A DNA stretch of 64,000 nt, taken from NCBI GenBank assembly GCA_027924585.1, contig BSBM01000486.1:45916501-45980500 (forward strand). Reading direction: 5' to 3'. Every line of letters begins with the position of its first letter. The stretch's first letter is position 1. Under the pieces are notes generated by a model. The model was not told where the DNA came from, did no database searches, and saw only the letters and a list, made by a program, of their open reading frames with translations. Shown here piece by piece: positions 1 to 11,530 of the stretch. Origin of the DNA: Larix kaempferi. Its lineage: Eukaryota > Streptophyta > Pinopsida > Pinales > Pinaceae. The translations under genes and the position numbers were made by a program.

Positions 1-3000
1 AGCTTTATACTTGAAACCTTCATTATTTCAAATAAGAAATGAATGAAATTGAATACTTATCTGTATTGTGCATTTCCTCTCTGGTCCACAGGGTCCTGCT
101 TTTACTTTGTAAGCCTTGGGATCCTCCTGCGGACTAGGATGTTTGGCCAGCACGCAGGCTGCTCCAAATCATCAAATAATTAACACCTTACCAGTACACC
201 TTCACGCCGACTGGAAGGAAACTTCACTACGACCATTTCTAGGTCAAGGCTCTACTATGGAGCCATAGGCATATAATAGCCCTTTCATCAATACTTCACA
301 ACTCTTCATCGAAACCCCCACAACCTCCACAACATCCTTTCATTTATATTAACCCTTCCACCACAACCCCTCACAACATTCTTTTATTTTGATTCTTTAG
401 TGTGTAACATCAATTACAATCTGTTTAGGCTGTCAACACAAGATGGATAAGCAAGTTCATTAGTATTGCTGCTCTAAACTGTAAACATATTTCATAACTT
501 TCACTATCCAACCTTGAAACACCAGGAATGCATCCATTCCCTTAAGGCGTAGTCAATATTGGCATCCCTAACATAACTCAGCACCAGAAAGGCGTGCACT
601 CCTTACTGATGTGAACTATGAAGGTCCTAATCATACTTCAAGCAGTCTGCCATAATGGAAATAAAATCAAAACATGCTTTGCATATTAACTCTAATAATT
701 AGACATGCATGTATGTATATATATATATATATCAATCAGGGTTTATGGAACACTTATCCATTTTGCGGATGTTATTTCTCTTCTTTAATGAGGAATGGAG
801 GCTCCTTCTCTGAGTTGACAGTCCCTCGGTTTGCCATCCCAATTCCTTTTGATGTTACATAACCTTCATATGTCTTACTGACATAATCTTCACCATCCCA
901 CTCATATTGTTTACCAATCATGTAGTGCAGATGAGATATTAATAATGTCTTATGGCGTTTCACATGAACCCCATTTTCAAATCATGGAATCCCTTCCCAT
1001 GAAGTTTGGCTTCTGCAGGACCTCTCTCTCTCGGTCTTACTGCAATGTGTCTCCCTGGAACACTTATTAAACAGCCAAACAGTCAGCAACATTTAACAAT
1101 ACCATTCAAATTTGATTGTTCCATAACCAATCCATGGCACTAATAATTAAATTCAGTATGAATTTGCAACTCTGTCTACTACAGAAATTGGTTTTCTTAT
1201 CCATGAGGCTATCCTCATATTGCTTGGCTCTTGTAAGTGGCACCACTCTGCCCGTTATGGTCTTATGCCCGCTGCCATACATGAGCATCCACTTATAGCA
1301 TGTCCTCCTGACACATTTTCATATAAGCCAAACAGTCATTAGCAATTATTAGTAAAATTTCAAATCCGAAACATTTACAAATCTGATATTTCCAACTGTT
1401 CCTATTGACAGAACTTAGAGCTCTCAACCATGAGATTCCTTCTCATAAGCTCTAGATCAAATTTTCAAATCCGTTTCTCATAGAAATTTGATTTGCAATT
1501 GTGATATTATTCTCATGAGAATGTTTTCAGATTTGTTTCATGCATATAATGTTTCATTGCTGCAACAGTCACTGAAGCATTTCCAGAATTATAACATTCC
1601 ATAATTCAAACACTTCTAGCTGTTAACATATCCATATCACCAAACTCATTTACTTCACGTAAATCATTATCATACTAAAATTGCAAGGTACAGTCACATC
1701 ATTCATACAACTCTATACTTCCACAGAGCATTCTAGCAGCCCATCGATCATGATTGGGCTCTTCATGCACTTACTATTCTGCATTCATAACAGCCCATGA
1801 AATGATCCTAGAATTATCATCAATTCATCATTTCATTCATTATTTATTTTGCAATAACATATGCATCATCCCTATGCATTCATACAATGCATCACAAGAT
1901 TTATAAAATTTCTTAATGCACATCTACTCAATTCCACCTTGCATTGTTTCATGAGTACTATGCATTCAAGCATATTATGATCGAAACATGACTATCTCAA
2001 ATAACTTGCATTACCATAATCAGGACCACCAGTCCTCACTTGCTTTGGTTATTAAGCACATAACCAACATACACATGGCATGATATAAATTCATATGAAT
2101 GCATTGAGATTTCTAAACAGTCATAGGGTGTAAGGATCATTTCCCTCACTTACCCACACCTCACCAAGCTTGGTAGGTTAACAGTCCCAATCGGTATTCA
2201 ATATCACATGCAAACTAACTCAACATAGCTCAAACATAGTTGAAGAGATCTTACCAAATCCTCTTTCAACATTCATGCAATTTGGCACCAATAATCATTA
2301 CCTGCACGGTTACCATAAACATCGCCTGATGTTACCTGATCAGTTGGCCTCTTACCAAGGCTGCTCAGTCCTTTTGCCAACTTTATGATCATAGATTTGT
2401 TGCACCATCCTTTCTGCATAAAGTTGTTGACTTCATGCAACAACATCCTCATCACATTTAGCCATGCTCTTTGTTATCTTTGGTCCTACAACAAATACCA
2501 ACATCAATAGTGATTATCAACCACAATATTCTCCATTAGTGGTTCATTGCATATGCAGACTTCATTATTCTACCAATATGCAATATCCCATTTATGCACA
2601 AGCATTTCCATATGCACTATGCAATGTTTGTTAAGATGCCATCTAGTGCATATACATCTATGTAATCCTTTACATTTTTAACATTTTTATGCCATAATTT
2701 TATGCACATAAAGCTTATAAAACATAAATACAGTTAGCAAGACAGGGGTTAAGGAATTCTCCCTTTCCAATCCCTCATCCATGCATGAACTTCCACTTTC
2801 ACATCGTAGCTGGTTCAATTTCATGGCATGCTACTTCCTGGCATGCAATTCTAGAAATTGCCCATATTGACAACAAAATTTGTTTGTCAAAACAGTCGCT
2901 GGCACTCTTCTGCACTAAATATCGATGATATATGTAGACCTCATTCAAACTATGGTCATGCATCATTGTTCCCTAATAAACAAGCTTTCCAATGCCTGTC

Positions 3001-3299
3001 CCTGTGCTCCATTCCGACATCAGGTGTGGAAACAGCGTTGTTTCAAAAATGACAACTCTTACCAATAATTCTGCACATTTTACACAGTTGCATTTTGGTC
3101 CAGAATGCCAACTTTAGCCACCTGTGGAAGAAAATCTATGAAGAATCGCGAAAACTTTTATATCGGGCAAAGTTAGTCCATATAACAAGGAACACTCGGC
3201 ACTTCGCAGATCTCAATTTCGATGCACCATTCATCTTTTATAAAATTCTGGGTTTAACTACTTGTTACTTTTCACATTTTTAACTCCCTTTGCATCTTG

Positions 3300-3616
3300 T
3301 GCTCCACCTGTGCGCCACCTGCGCACAACCTGCGCGCAATCCGCGCACTATCCGCGCGCAACCTGCACGCCATCTACGCGCAATCCGCGCGCAATTCACG
3401 CGCAATCTGTGCGCGATCCGCGCGCAATCCGCGCGCCATCTGTGCGCGATCCATGCGCAATCCACGCGCAACCCGCACGCAATCTGCGCGCAATCCGCGC
3501 GCGATCTGCGCGCATTCCACGCGCGATCCACGTGCGATCCGAGCGCGATCCGCGTGCGATCCGCCCACGATCTACGCACGATCTGTGCGTGATCCGCGCG
3601 CGATCCGCGTGCTTGC
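3300..3616. repeat. CpG-rich minisatellite (CGCGCAATC-type units)
   Basis: About 320 bp are built from degenerate roughly 10-bp units of the form CGCGCAATC or CGCGCGATC, often paired as 20-bp units. The block is strongly GC- and CpG-rich inside an AT-rich element. It creates overlapping open frames on both strands (Arg/Ala/Ile/Cys-rich translations) that follow from the repeat and should not be taken as genes. Confidence 0.9.
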
Positions 3617-4662
3617 GGGGGTCATATCTCCCTCGTCCCTTAACCAAATAAGGCAAGTTTGGTACCGTTGGAAAGATCTTGGAGAGGTCTATGCAATGGT
3701 GTGGTCCTATGATACATCTGAGAAATCTGATCCTGTCATTTTTCCAAATCAAAATTACGCCCCCAACTTCCCAATTCCACATCAAAACCGTTCTGTCTCT
3801 TGCCTGCAACTTTTCACAATAGTTTAGAAAATTTTCTGGAATGTGCCCTTTCATCCCCTTACCGAGGTGAACTACTACAGATCAAACATGCATAAAAACT
3901 TGCATAAAAACAGTAAGAGAATGACAAGAACTTGCATCTCTAATAAGGGATTTTCTTTTCATTTCACATTCAACAATCCAACCAATGGATTCACAATTAA
4001 TCTCCAAGTAGCCAACAAGCATGGGTAAGGAGACTCATGAGCATAAGGGCGTAATTTGCAGGCTTTCCTCACTTCTGAAAACCATCAATTGGCCACACAA
4101 TGTGGATTCATTGTAATTAACAATCATCATTAAGACATGGGGCTGTAACAACTGATTATTCATGCTTTTAAACAAACAGAACTCATTTCCAGCCATGCTC
4201 AACATTCAAGTTCATGCATTCAAAGCATCATGGACATTCAAGGAACATGGATTCATCATTAATCAAGGTCTCAAGCACATGATGCATCATCTCCTATGCA
4301 CAGCAATTAACAACAACAACAACAAAACAATATAAGATGGCAGAGGTTGCCCCTCCTTTCTCTCCTCCATGGAGGCAAACAGACAAATACAAACTGAATG
4401 CTACAGCATTGGGGACAAATTAGAGCAAGCATTCAACCTGAAAATGAATTTTCTCGCTCCTTCCTCTATTTGATAGAATGCAATCAATGCAAGTAGCTTG
4501 CAAAAATCCCCAAACAGTCATAGAAATGATTTCCCATTCCAACAAATAGAAGCCATGCGATCTTGAGGTTTCTTAATGCATTTTAGTTCCAAATACAAAA
4601 TGCATGTACACACAATGATTTATATCTTTGTGAAGGGCCCAACAGCCGTAGTGTTGAACCTA

Positions 4663-4676
4663 GAGCTCTGATACCA
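4663..4676 (-). other. Primer-binding site (initiator Met tRNA type)
   Basis: The reverse complement reads TGGTATCAGAGCTC, the usual plant tRNA-iMet primer site. It lies 3 bp from the LTR edge at 4680 and fixes the minus-strand orientation of the element. Confidence 0.8.
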
Positions 4677-4679
4677 CTC

Positions 4680-6322
4680 TGTAACGTCCCCTTCCATTTC
4701 TCAAATGCAAGAAAGGAAACGTTAACAACACACGGGGCTTTTGGCAGACTTAGCCCCATTATTACTTCTTAGTTTTCATAAATTCATAACAATTAAAAAC
4801 TTCTGTGTGTGAAATCAACTCAATATAAACACAACGGAATTAAACATAATAGCAAGCACACAAACAGTAATGCCTAACATATATACATATATCACAGCAG
4901 AGGATGATTCAGCATATAGAGACTCAATCTCGTTCTAATGCCATGCATGGATTTCAAATTAAGATAATCAATTCATTTCATTAAACATGGACAATTAACA
5001 TACTGCAGAACACATAATGCATGTAATTTGCAATACAGAGATAACACTTATCTTTGAGATGAAGCTGTCCAAACAACTGGCTATGTGAGAGCAACGTTCC
5101 ACCCAACCATAGATCTCTATCCAGCCTATTATCTTTTAGCTGAGAGATCACCCCCGAGCTGGGCTGTGTATCCACTAAGGAGGAACTAGCTGGGCTCACT
5201 CACAGCCATAGTTTCGGTCATCAGCTACGTTAAGCCAACACATCGTTGGGTTTATCAAGCATACAAATGACAAATGAGGAGGATGTTAAGCCAGTGAGCT
5301 CAACCACAAAGCTACAGGCATCTCAAATGAACTCAGCAGTCATGGCACCCACCATACCTACCGCACCCAACACAAGGAAGGTCCCCTTCTCTGCTGCACA
5401 GTCCCTCAGGCGTCCCTTCCCTCCAGTGCTCTTCAGGGTGGGAATAGAAAGGTCCAACTGCTAATTCCTTGAGATTCTAATCTTCACTGGGTTTATCAAG
5501 CAAACCAAACCTCTGCTCAGTCATTCACACTTGGATTTCTCACAGTTCTATTATCCAATAACTCAATCCCGTCACTTCATTTCTGGGCTGTAAAAACTGG
5601 GTTTTGCTATGGATTTCGGGGTAGATAATGCTCCCAAATTTGCCCCAAGGTTCATACCAATGGATCCCCCATTGGATTTCACTGTCCAATACCAACTCTG
5701 GGCGTTTTTGGCTCTTCAAAACGTGGGTTCTTTCAAAGTCGCGATTTCTGGTTTTTCACACTGCTGGCAATTCGTTTTTGGATGGAAAATGGTGCTGGTA
5801 AGTTTCACAATGGAATGGGGATGAGGAAGAAGCAACTCCCATGAGGTAGAGTGGCTTGTGGTACAAGAAAACAGAGCTCATACTCTGCCATACGAATTTC
5901 TGGGCTGCCCATGCTCCATTGAAGCCATGGACTGAATTCTTCAACCACTTCCTTACAACAGAATTAAATGTCATCAAGGAAAGTCAAATAGGTTCTCATA
6001 ATGACATTTGGCAGCATATGGTTTATCCCCACAACCCCATCACCACTCCCTAGTGGATACACGTGGCCCCTTCTCATTCGTTGCCTCCATAGCCAGTCTT
6101 GGAATTTTATATTGCATGATGTTTATTTACATCCTTTTTACAATTTCCATGGCTTAAGAGCACATGGGCATCAAAATATCAATGCTTTCCTTTTAATCAA
6201 AATTCAGGCTTTCACTAGCGGGGCCTTGGCCTTGAGCTCCACGCTAGGAAAACATACATCACATGTACACATTATTTACATTAAATGTTAATACATCCTA
6301 AGAGTCAGAATGGGGTATTACA
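4680..6322 (-). repeat. LTR (5' LTR of minus-strand element)
   Basis: The segment starts TGTAACGTCCCC and ends GGGGTATTACA, so the termini are imperfect inverted repeats with TG...CA ends. It is about 1.64 kb and starts next to the primer site. Immediately right of it the TNP2 transposase gene of a CACTA transposon begins (intron, then exon from 6437). Short open frames inside it have no recognisable domain. Confidence 0.65.
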
Positions 6323-6436
6323 GAAAGGGTTGACTTTTTTCCTATATTGTTGCTATTGTTATCTAATGTGTAAAGTTTGGATGCGATATTGATGATTAAT
6401 ATTGTTTTCATTGATTTATTCTTTTGAATTTTGTAG

Positions 6437-6750
6437 ATTGTTAGGTGATTTTCTATTACCAACTTCAAATATTTTACCACGCACATATCGAGGGATATAT
6501 GTCATTATGAAAGCATTTGGTATGGAGTATCAAGCTATTGATGCATGTCCTAATGATCATATCATATACTACGGACAATATGCATTAGAAAATGAATGCC
6601 CACAATGTCAAACAAGTAGGTATCGAACCGATAAAGTGACAAAAAAGGTGCTTCAAAAAGTTCTTCGTTATATTCTGATAATCCGACGTTTCCAGCAGTT
6701 GTTCAGGTGTCAAAGTATAGCACAGTTTATGGATTTCCATGCAAAGAACA
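6437..6750 (+). pseudogene. TNP2 exon, N-terminal zinc-binding region
   Basis: The exon follows an AG acceptor (TTTTGTAG). It encodes LLGDFLLPTSNILPRTYRG, then KAFGMEYQAIDACPNDHIIY, then ENECPQCQTSRYRT, and ends in QFMDFHAKN. The CPND motif and the following CPQC pair are hallmarks of plant TNP2 proteins. The reading frame stops being coding exactly at 6751, where an LTR begins after GAACA. It resumes at 13489 as ISRNDVLRMPTDG, which is the expected next TNP2 segment. Confidence 0.9.
6746..6750 (+). repeat. Target-site duplication GAACA (left copy)
   Basis: GAACA here and GAACA at 13484-13488 flank the LTR element. Removing the element and one copy restores the TNP2 reading across the site. 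Confidence 0.85.
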
Positions 6751-9566
6751 TGTTATTCCTAGGGTTGTTCCATAGATTTACACAGCTCTTACTTCATTTT
6801 CATTCAGTTTTTTCCATTTGCTTACCCTAGGTATTTCTCCTTTTTGCTTAAAAGTTTTATTTTACTATTTGTCATGTTTTCATGATTAAATAAGGATTTG
6901 GCTCTTGTTCATATTTTTATTCAAAATAGGGTTTAATTTCTTGCTTTTAAAATCATTTCAAATGTTTTGAAAATTTCAAATTTGATAAATTTGATTTAAG
7001 GGTCAAATTGACAGCATATGCCAGAATTTCGAATTTAAAAATGTTAGTACTAAAGTAAATGCTGTCAATTTTGCAAAAAATATGAAATTATGATTTAACA
7101 AGGGTTTGAATGTTCATAATTATGATATAGCAATTATAATTTGAAATGGATTATACACATGCATGAATCTAGTACTCCATGAAGCATGGTAGCTGCCTTC
7201 ACTCAACACTTGGCAATCAAACCAGTACAGCAGTAATGGTGATGTGAACATCCTCCAGGCATCGAAATCAACAAATCTAACAAACAGAGGAGTGTAATTT
7301 CGGGAATAAACCCTGCAAGCTAGGGTTTTCATTGCATTTTTTACAGGTTCATTTTGAGCGAGGATAGAAACATGGAGGAAACTTCACAGCTGAAAGATAA
7401 AAAGAGAGCAAGTGGCTTCCCATGAAGAGCCGAACCCAATAATATACAGTGGCTCTTGCAATTTCCCAAATCGACGAAGTTACTAAGAGATTCAGGGTGG
7501 CTCATTTACTGTGAAATATTGCAGGGATATAATCCCTAGGTGACAAAGGCCTTCATAAGAAATTACAAGGAGGGAGTGGTTGATTTCAAGAGCTTCAGCA
7601 TATTACTAAATGAACAGTTAATCTCAGAGGTAATTGGCGTCCCAGCTGAGGGTGAAACCTGGTTCAAGCATAAAGAGTTCGAAGGAAATTATAGTGAATT
7701 TCTGTTACTTGGTTATGAAAATTTGAATTGGCAGAATGGGGTTCATGTTCGTCAAATGAAGCCAAATCGGAAAATTCCCCTTGAAATGGTCCAGAATTAC
7801 ATTACCTGTGATGGTCGGTTTGACAAGGTTTTGAGATGTCATATTAGAATGTTGATGCACTTGCAAGGGAGCAAAAAGTTAAATTTACCATACTATTTAT
7901 GGAGGAGCTTGCAGAAAATGGTATTATGGGTACAGGGTCATCCAAAACACACAGAGCATTCTATTTTTCATCACGGGCTCATTAAACTTTTGGTCCTGCA
8001 TTATTTAAAACAAATTGGGCAAAGCTGGGATGAATTTCTCCTTAAGCAGGGTTACAATGTTAAAAATAAGAAGAAGTTGTCTAAAGAAAAAGATAATGAA
8101 GCAGAGTTTCCAGAGAAACAGACACAGGTTGATGTTGAAGGTAAAATTACTTCGGATCTGTCCAATATGCAGAAGCCCGATATGTTGAGTATAGTTGCTA
8201 GAAACCCCATTGCTGAATTGCCCGATAATGAGCCAATGAAAACTTTAAGCACATGGAATGTTAATTTAGGGACAAGGACAAGATTAAGCACTAAAATGGC
8301 CACAGAAAGTATATTGCTCAATAAACCTGCTAAGGGAAATGAAATCGTCCCAGTGAATGATTCTGAAAATGACATGGATGTGCAAGAAATTGATGTCTTT
8401 GTTTCTGAAAGTGAGGGTTTTATAGATATGCAAGCAGAGGTAGGGTATGTTCCCAAAATATTTTTTGAAAATAAATAGGTTCATGATAAAAATCAAGCAT
8501 CAAGTTCTAAGGGCATATAGGAAGAATATATTGCAATGAGCGTAGAGGCAATAGAGACAGTTCTTGAACTAGACCAAATAAAGAAAACCCTGCAATCATA
8601 CAAGGAGCAGTGTCAGTATCTATAGAACATCAATGAGAACCTATTGGTGGCAAACAAGAGACTTCGAGAGGACTTGGGACAGAAGGACAAAGACTATCAG
8701 AAGCTGGCATCCATAGCAAAAGAGACATTGTAAAAGAAAAGAGCTATGCATAAGAAGTGGAAACAGATGAAGACCAAACTGGATGAGCTGCAAGGATGAG
8801 AGCACAATGCTGACGCCGAATACACCAGGTTACAAAGGAGGTCTCAAGTTCTAGATGACTTGGTAGTTCTAGTTGAGTCATCTAGAAGCATATAGTGTCT
8901 TTTCTATAATTAGTGATAGGATTTCATAGATGGCAGATTGTTCTAGTTTATTTACTTATGTTAAGAGCTCGAAAGACTTGAATTCAAAAACTCTGTTTCA
9001 CTTTTTGAGGAATCAGATCCAATTAAATAGGATCTATTAAATGTTCTGTCAGGAACAATTTTTGTATATACAGGACAGACATAAAATAGAAAAGGGTTGG
9101 AACTTGACAGCATGATCAAAGTTCAATTTTAGAAGCTCTTTGTGCATGCATGTATGAATTTCCTTATGTTTATATATTGCAGAAATGACTGTTTATGAAT
9201 TCAAATATGATCTTTAAGCCTATCCTGTTTCAATTTATGAAGTATATGATTTTAGTATTCTGTCTATACATGGTCTAAATTTCGTGTTATGATTCTTCTA
9301 AACAGCATATAATTATGCCCCTATCATGAAATAGTGTTTGAGCTCTTATATTCATAGTTTATGATCACAGTCAGTTTTCTGCTTCTATTCATATATTGAA
9401 ATTTTATATTATACTTGTCTTTTGTTTTTAATCTTTCTACCTAATTCATGTCTTCAACTACCACCAGAAAAACATAAAAAAATATTATGTAGATGTCCCA
9501 TTCCTACTATCCAAGATTACCTTAAGCTTGAACCCTCGTAGTCTAGGTTCAACTTTAGGGATAACA
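6751..9566 (+). repeat. 5' LTR-like segment, contains a pseudogene
   Basis: It starts TGTTATTCCTAGGG and ends TTAGGGATAACA, six bases before the primer site at 9572. The last 350 bp can be matched by eye, at low identity, to the last 350 bp of the right copy. About 1.45 kb in the middle (7450-8895) is a decayed coding sequence. The stretch 8896-9566 is AT-rich with no gene. Confidence 0.6.
7450..8895 (+). pseudogene. Plant transposon-protein-like coding remnant with coiled-coil tail
   Basis: The longest open stretch, 7540-8478, encodes 312 codons. The same frame continues upstream (WLLQFPKSTKLLRDSGWLIY) through a TAG at 7537, and downstream through stops near 8476, 8518, 8623, 8731, 8797 and 8893. 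Central motifs such as EVIGVPAEGETWF, NYITCDGRFDKVLRCHIRML and LNLPYYLWRSLQKM resemble the 'putative plant transposon protein' family found in many plant LTR elements. The tail after 8540 is rich in Lys, Glu, Gln and Leu and looks like a coiled coil. It has no catalytic motif. Its function in any element is unknown, and the family assignment is from memory of the pattern rather than an alignment. Confidence 0.5.
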
Positions 9567-9571
9567 TCTTT

Positions 9572-9589
9572 TGGCGCCATTGTCGGGGA
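9572..9589 (+). other. Primer-binding site, TGGCGCC type
   Basis: TGGCGCCATTGTCGGGGA differs slightly from the TGGCGCCGTTGCCGGGGA motif typical of Athila/Tat-lineage Ty3/gypsy elements. It follows the LTR end ATAACA after a short spacer. Confidence 0.85.
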
Positions 9590-9756
9590 CGGAGGAACAA
9601 AGGTATACTTCCCTGGGCTATACAACAACGAATATATCTAGTCTTTGATGGTGAACAAGGGCTGGTGACATATTGACTGCAGATTTCTTCACCGGGCAAC
9701 TCCAAAGAATCCAGAGGCGACTCCACTGGTTGAAGATCATTGATTGAGGATCCAAA

Positions 9757-10846
9757 ATGCCATCAAATGATCTAATAGCTGCTATGATGGCTCGGAGGTT
9801 TGAACCTCTTGATTTTTCTAAAGTTACAGGTTTCCCGCATCCAGTACCCACTATGTCAGAGTGGGGAGATTTTCTGCCTATCTTCAAAGAGGAGAAAGAA
9901 GACAACCCTGCAGAACACCTCCTTAAGTTTCATGAGTGCATGGATCTTCTAGATCTATAGCACGAAGATGTTCATTCATTCATTGGATGGTGATGCACGT
10001 GAATGGTATTTCTCATTACCTTCATCCAGCATTTCATCATTGAAGAGTTTCCACACATTATTCCATGAGCATTGTAAAAGGTACTTTTCAAATGAGCTTT
10101 TATTTGAAAATTGTTGTGAAGTATATGATTTTAATGATGGACATCATGGTTACGATGAAGATCAACTTTGTAGTGAAATGATTGGTGAAGAGAAATTTGA
10201 TTTTAATCAGTCTCAAAAAGATTATAGTCATTTTCAAGATGAAATTGTTGTTCAAAAGATTTATGAAGTTTCTCATGTATATGATGAGGAGGATGATCAA
10301 GTTAAAGAAGAAAAAGAGGATTTGTTGTCAGCTGTATCTTTCCCCAATTTGGTTTCACAGCAGGAGGTTTTTCAAAAATATGATATTAAAGTTGATAATG
10401 GTAATACTTTAAATACATTTAGTACCAATTTGGATGTTCTTAGTGATGATTACGATACAGGAGTTGTTCCAAATCTTTTTGAAGCTCATTTTGCCGCCCC
10501 ACTTTATGATGAAGACATTGAAGCTCTAGATCGGGATCATAATCAACTGATTCATTATGAATATATGCCTATCTATGATGAGTATTCAGATGAAGAAGAG
10601 TAGATCCCAACATCATCTTTTGTTGATTTGAGCAGCCAGCCAGTGTATGACAACTATGTAGCAGATTTTGATGAGGGACAACATTGTGTGCAAATTAGTC
10701 ATCCTGAATCTGTAAAATACATTAAGCAGCCATCTCTGAAAATCAGTAGGCCTGCACTCAACATACTTCAACCTATATCTGCAAACAATATCAAACAATC
10801 TATGGTTAGTAAAGAAATCAGTCCACAGCCATGTTCAGATTTGTAG
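9757..10846 (+). pseudogene. Retrotransposon Gag (Retrotrans_gag type), frameshifted
   Basis: The first part (9757-9957) begins MPSNDLIAAMMARRFEPLDF and ends with a TAG after CMDLLDL. A shifted frame from 9968 continues FIHSLDGDAREWYFSLP and FHTLFHEHCKRYFSNELLF, the core signature of the plant retrotransposon Gag capsid domain. This is followed by a long Asp/Glu-rich region to 10603 (DEYSDEEE, then TAG) and the same frame to 10846. Gag would form the particle that packages element RNA. At least one small deletion and two nonsense changes make it inactive. No zinc knuckle and no pol follow. The stretch 10847-11530 holds no recognisable gene; a 74-codon open frame at 11320-11544 runs up to the 3' LTR. 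Confidence 0.8.
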
Positions 10847-11530
10847 GTAGCTAAAAGTGGCAGCCGTTATGAGGAAGATGATATGCATAGATCTTTTGAT
10901 CTTCAGCTGAAATAGCAGCAACAGGTAATGCTTTATAGCTTCATTGATCCGTTTGTTGATTATATGGAGTCTTTGAGCAGTTCAAATATCATATTGTTTT
11001 TGTCAAACGAGTGTTAGCTTTGCTGTTCTTTTGAAATGTATTTTGGTATTTCATGGGCTCTTTTATTCATCATTTCCAGAGCAGAAGTTTCACCATTCAG
11101 TCAAATATTTGTATGGCTTCATTGGAATCATGATTTTACCTAAAGAAGCAGATGATTAGACTAGGAGTTGTAAATAAATAAGCTTGATGTTTCAAGCATT
11201 CCTTTCAGTTTGTAGTGTGAGGTTTGTTTTCAGCAAGTATAGTTTGAAAAGTGAGCAATTTCAGTTAGATGAACAGGGTTATCATTTTCTTGAATAAGTG
11301 ACGGAGGTTGGTCATATAGATGACTCCAGCCCAATGGAGTACTGGTGCTACTTATTCTCAGTTGCAGGGAAGGGTAATTTCAGAGCTTGTATGGCAAAAC
11401 AGGTTGCATCCTTTGGTTGGCAGTGAATGGCAGCAGGTTACAGATGCCAAAGATAGTTTCAAGATAAGGCATAGGGTCTATTTGTTCTTGGAAGCTCACA
11501 GGAAGCATGCCATCCCCAGTCAGAGCCACA

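Larger units (their letters stand above)
1..6322 (-). mobile_element. Partial minus-strand LTR retrotransposon, no pol visible
   Basis: A primer-binding-site complement (4663-4676) sits just left of an LTR-like segment (4680-6322). On the minus strand the 5' LTR is therefore on the right and the internal region runs leftwards off the window. The 4.6 kb of internal sequence shows no gag, protease, integrase or reverse transcriptase in any frame, so the element is either a non-coding large retrotransposon derivative or badly decayed. Apart from the CpG-rich minisatellite near 3.3-3.6 kb, 1-4660 holds only AT-rich sequence with short open frames that resemble nothing known. The second LTR and left target duplication would lie outside the window. 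The element interrupts the 5' part of the CACTA transposase gene that begins right after it. Confidence 0.6.

Noticed and set aside
3262-3854. Long overlapping open frames on both strands, Arg/Ala/Cys-rich
   Set aside because: They arise from the CpG-rich minisatellite; all frames of such an array stay open and the peptides are pure repeat.
4663-4676. tRNA-like sequences at the several primer sites
   Set aside because: Only the short tRNA-complementary primer-site motifs are present; no cloverleaf or box A/B, so no tRNA gene.
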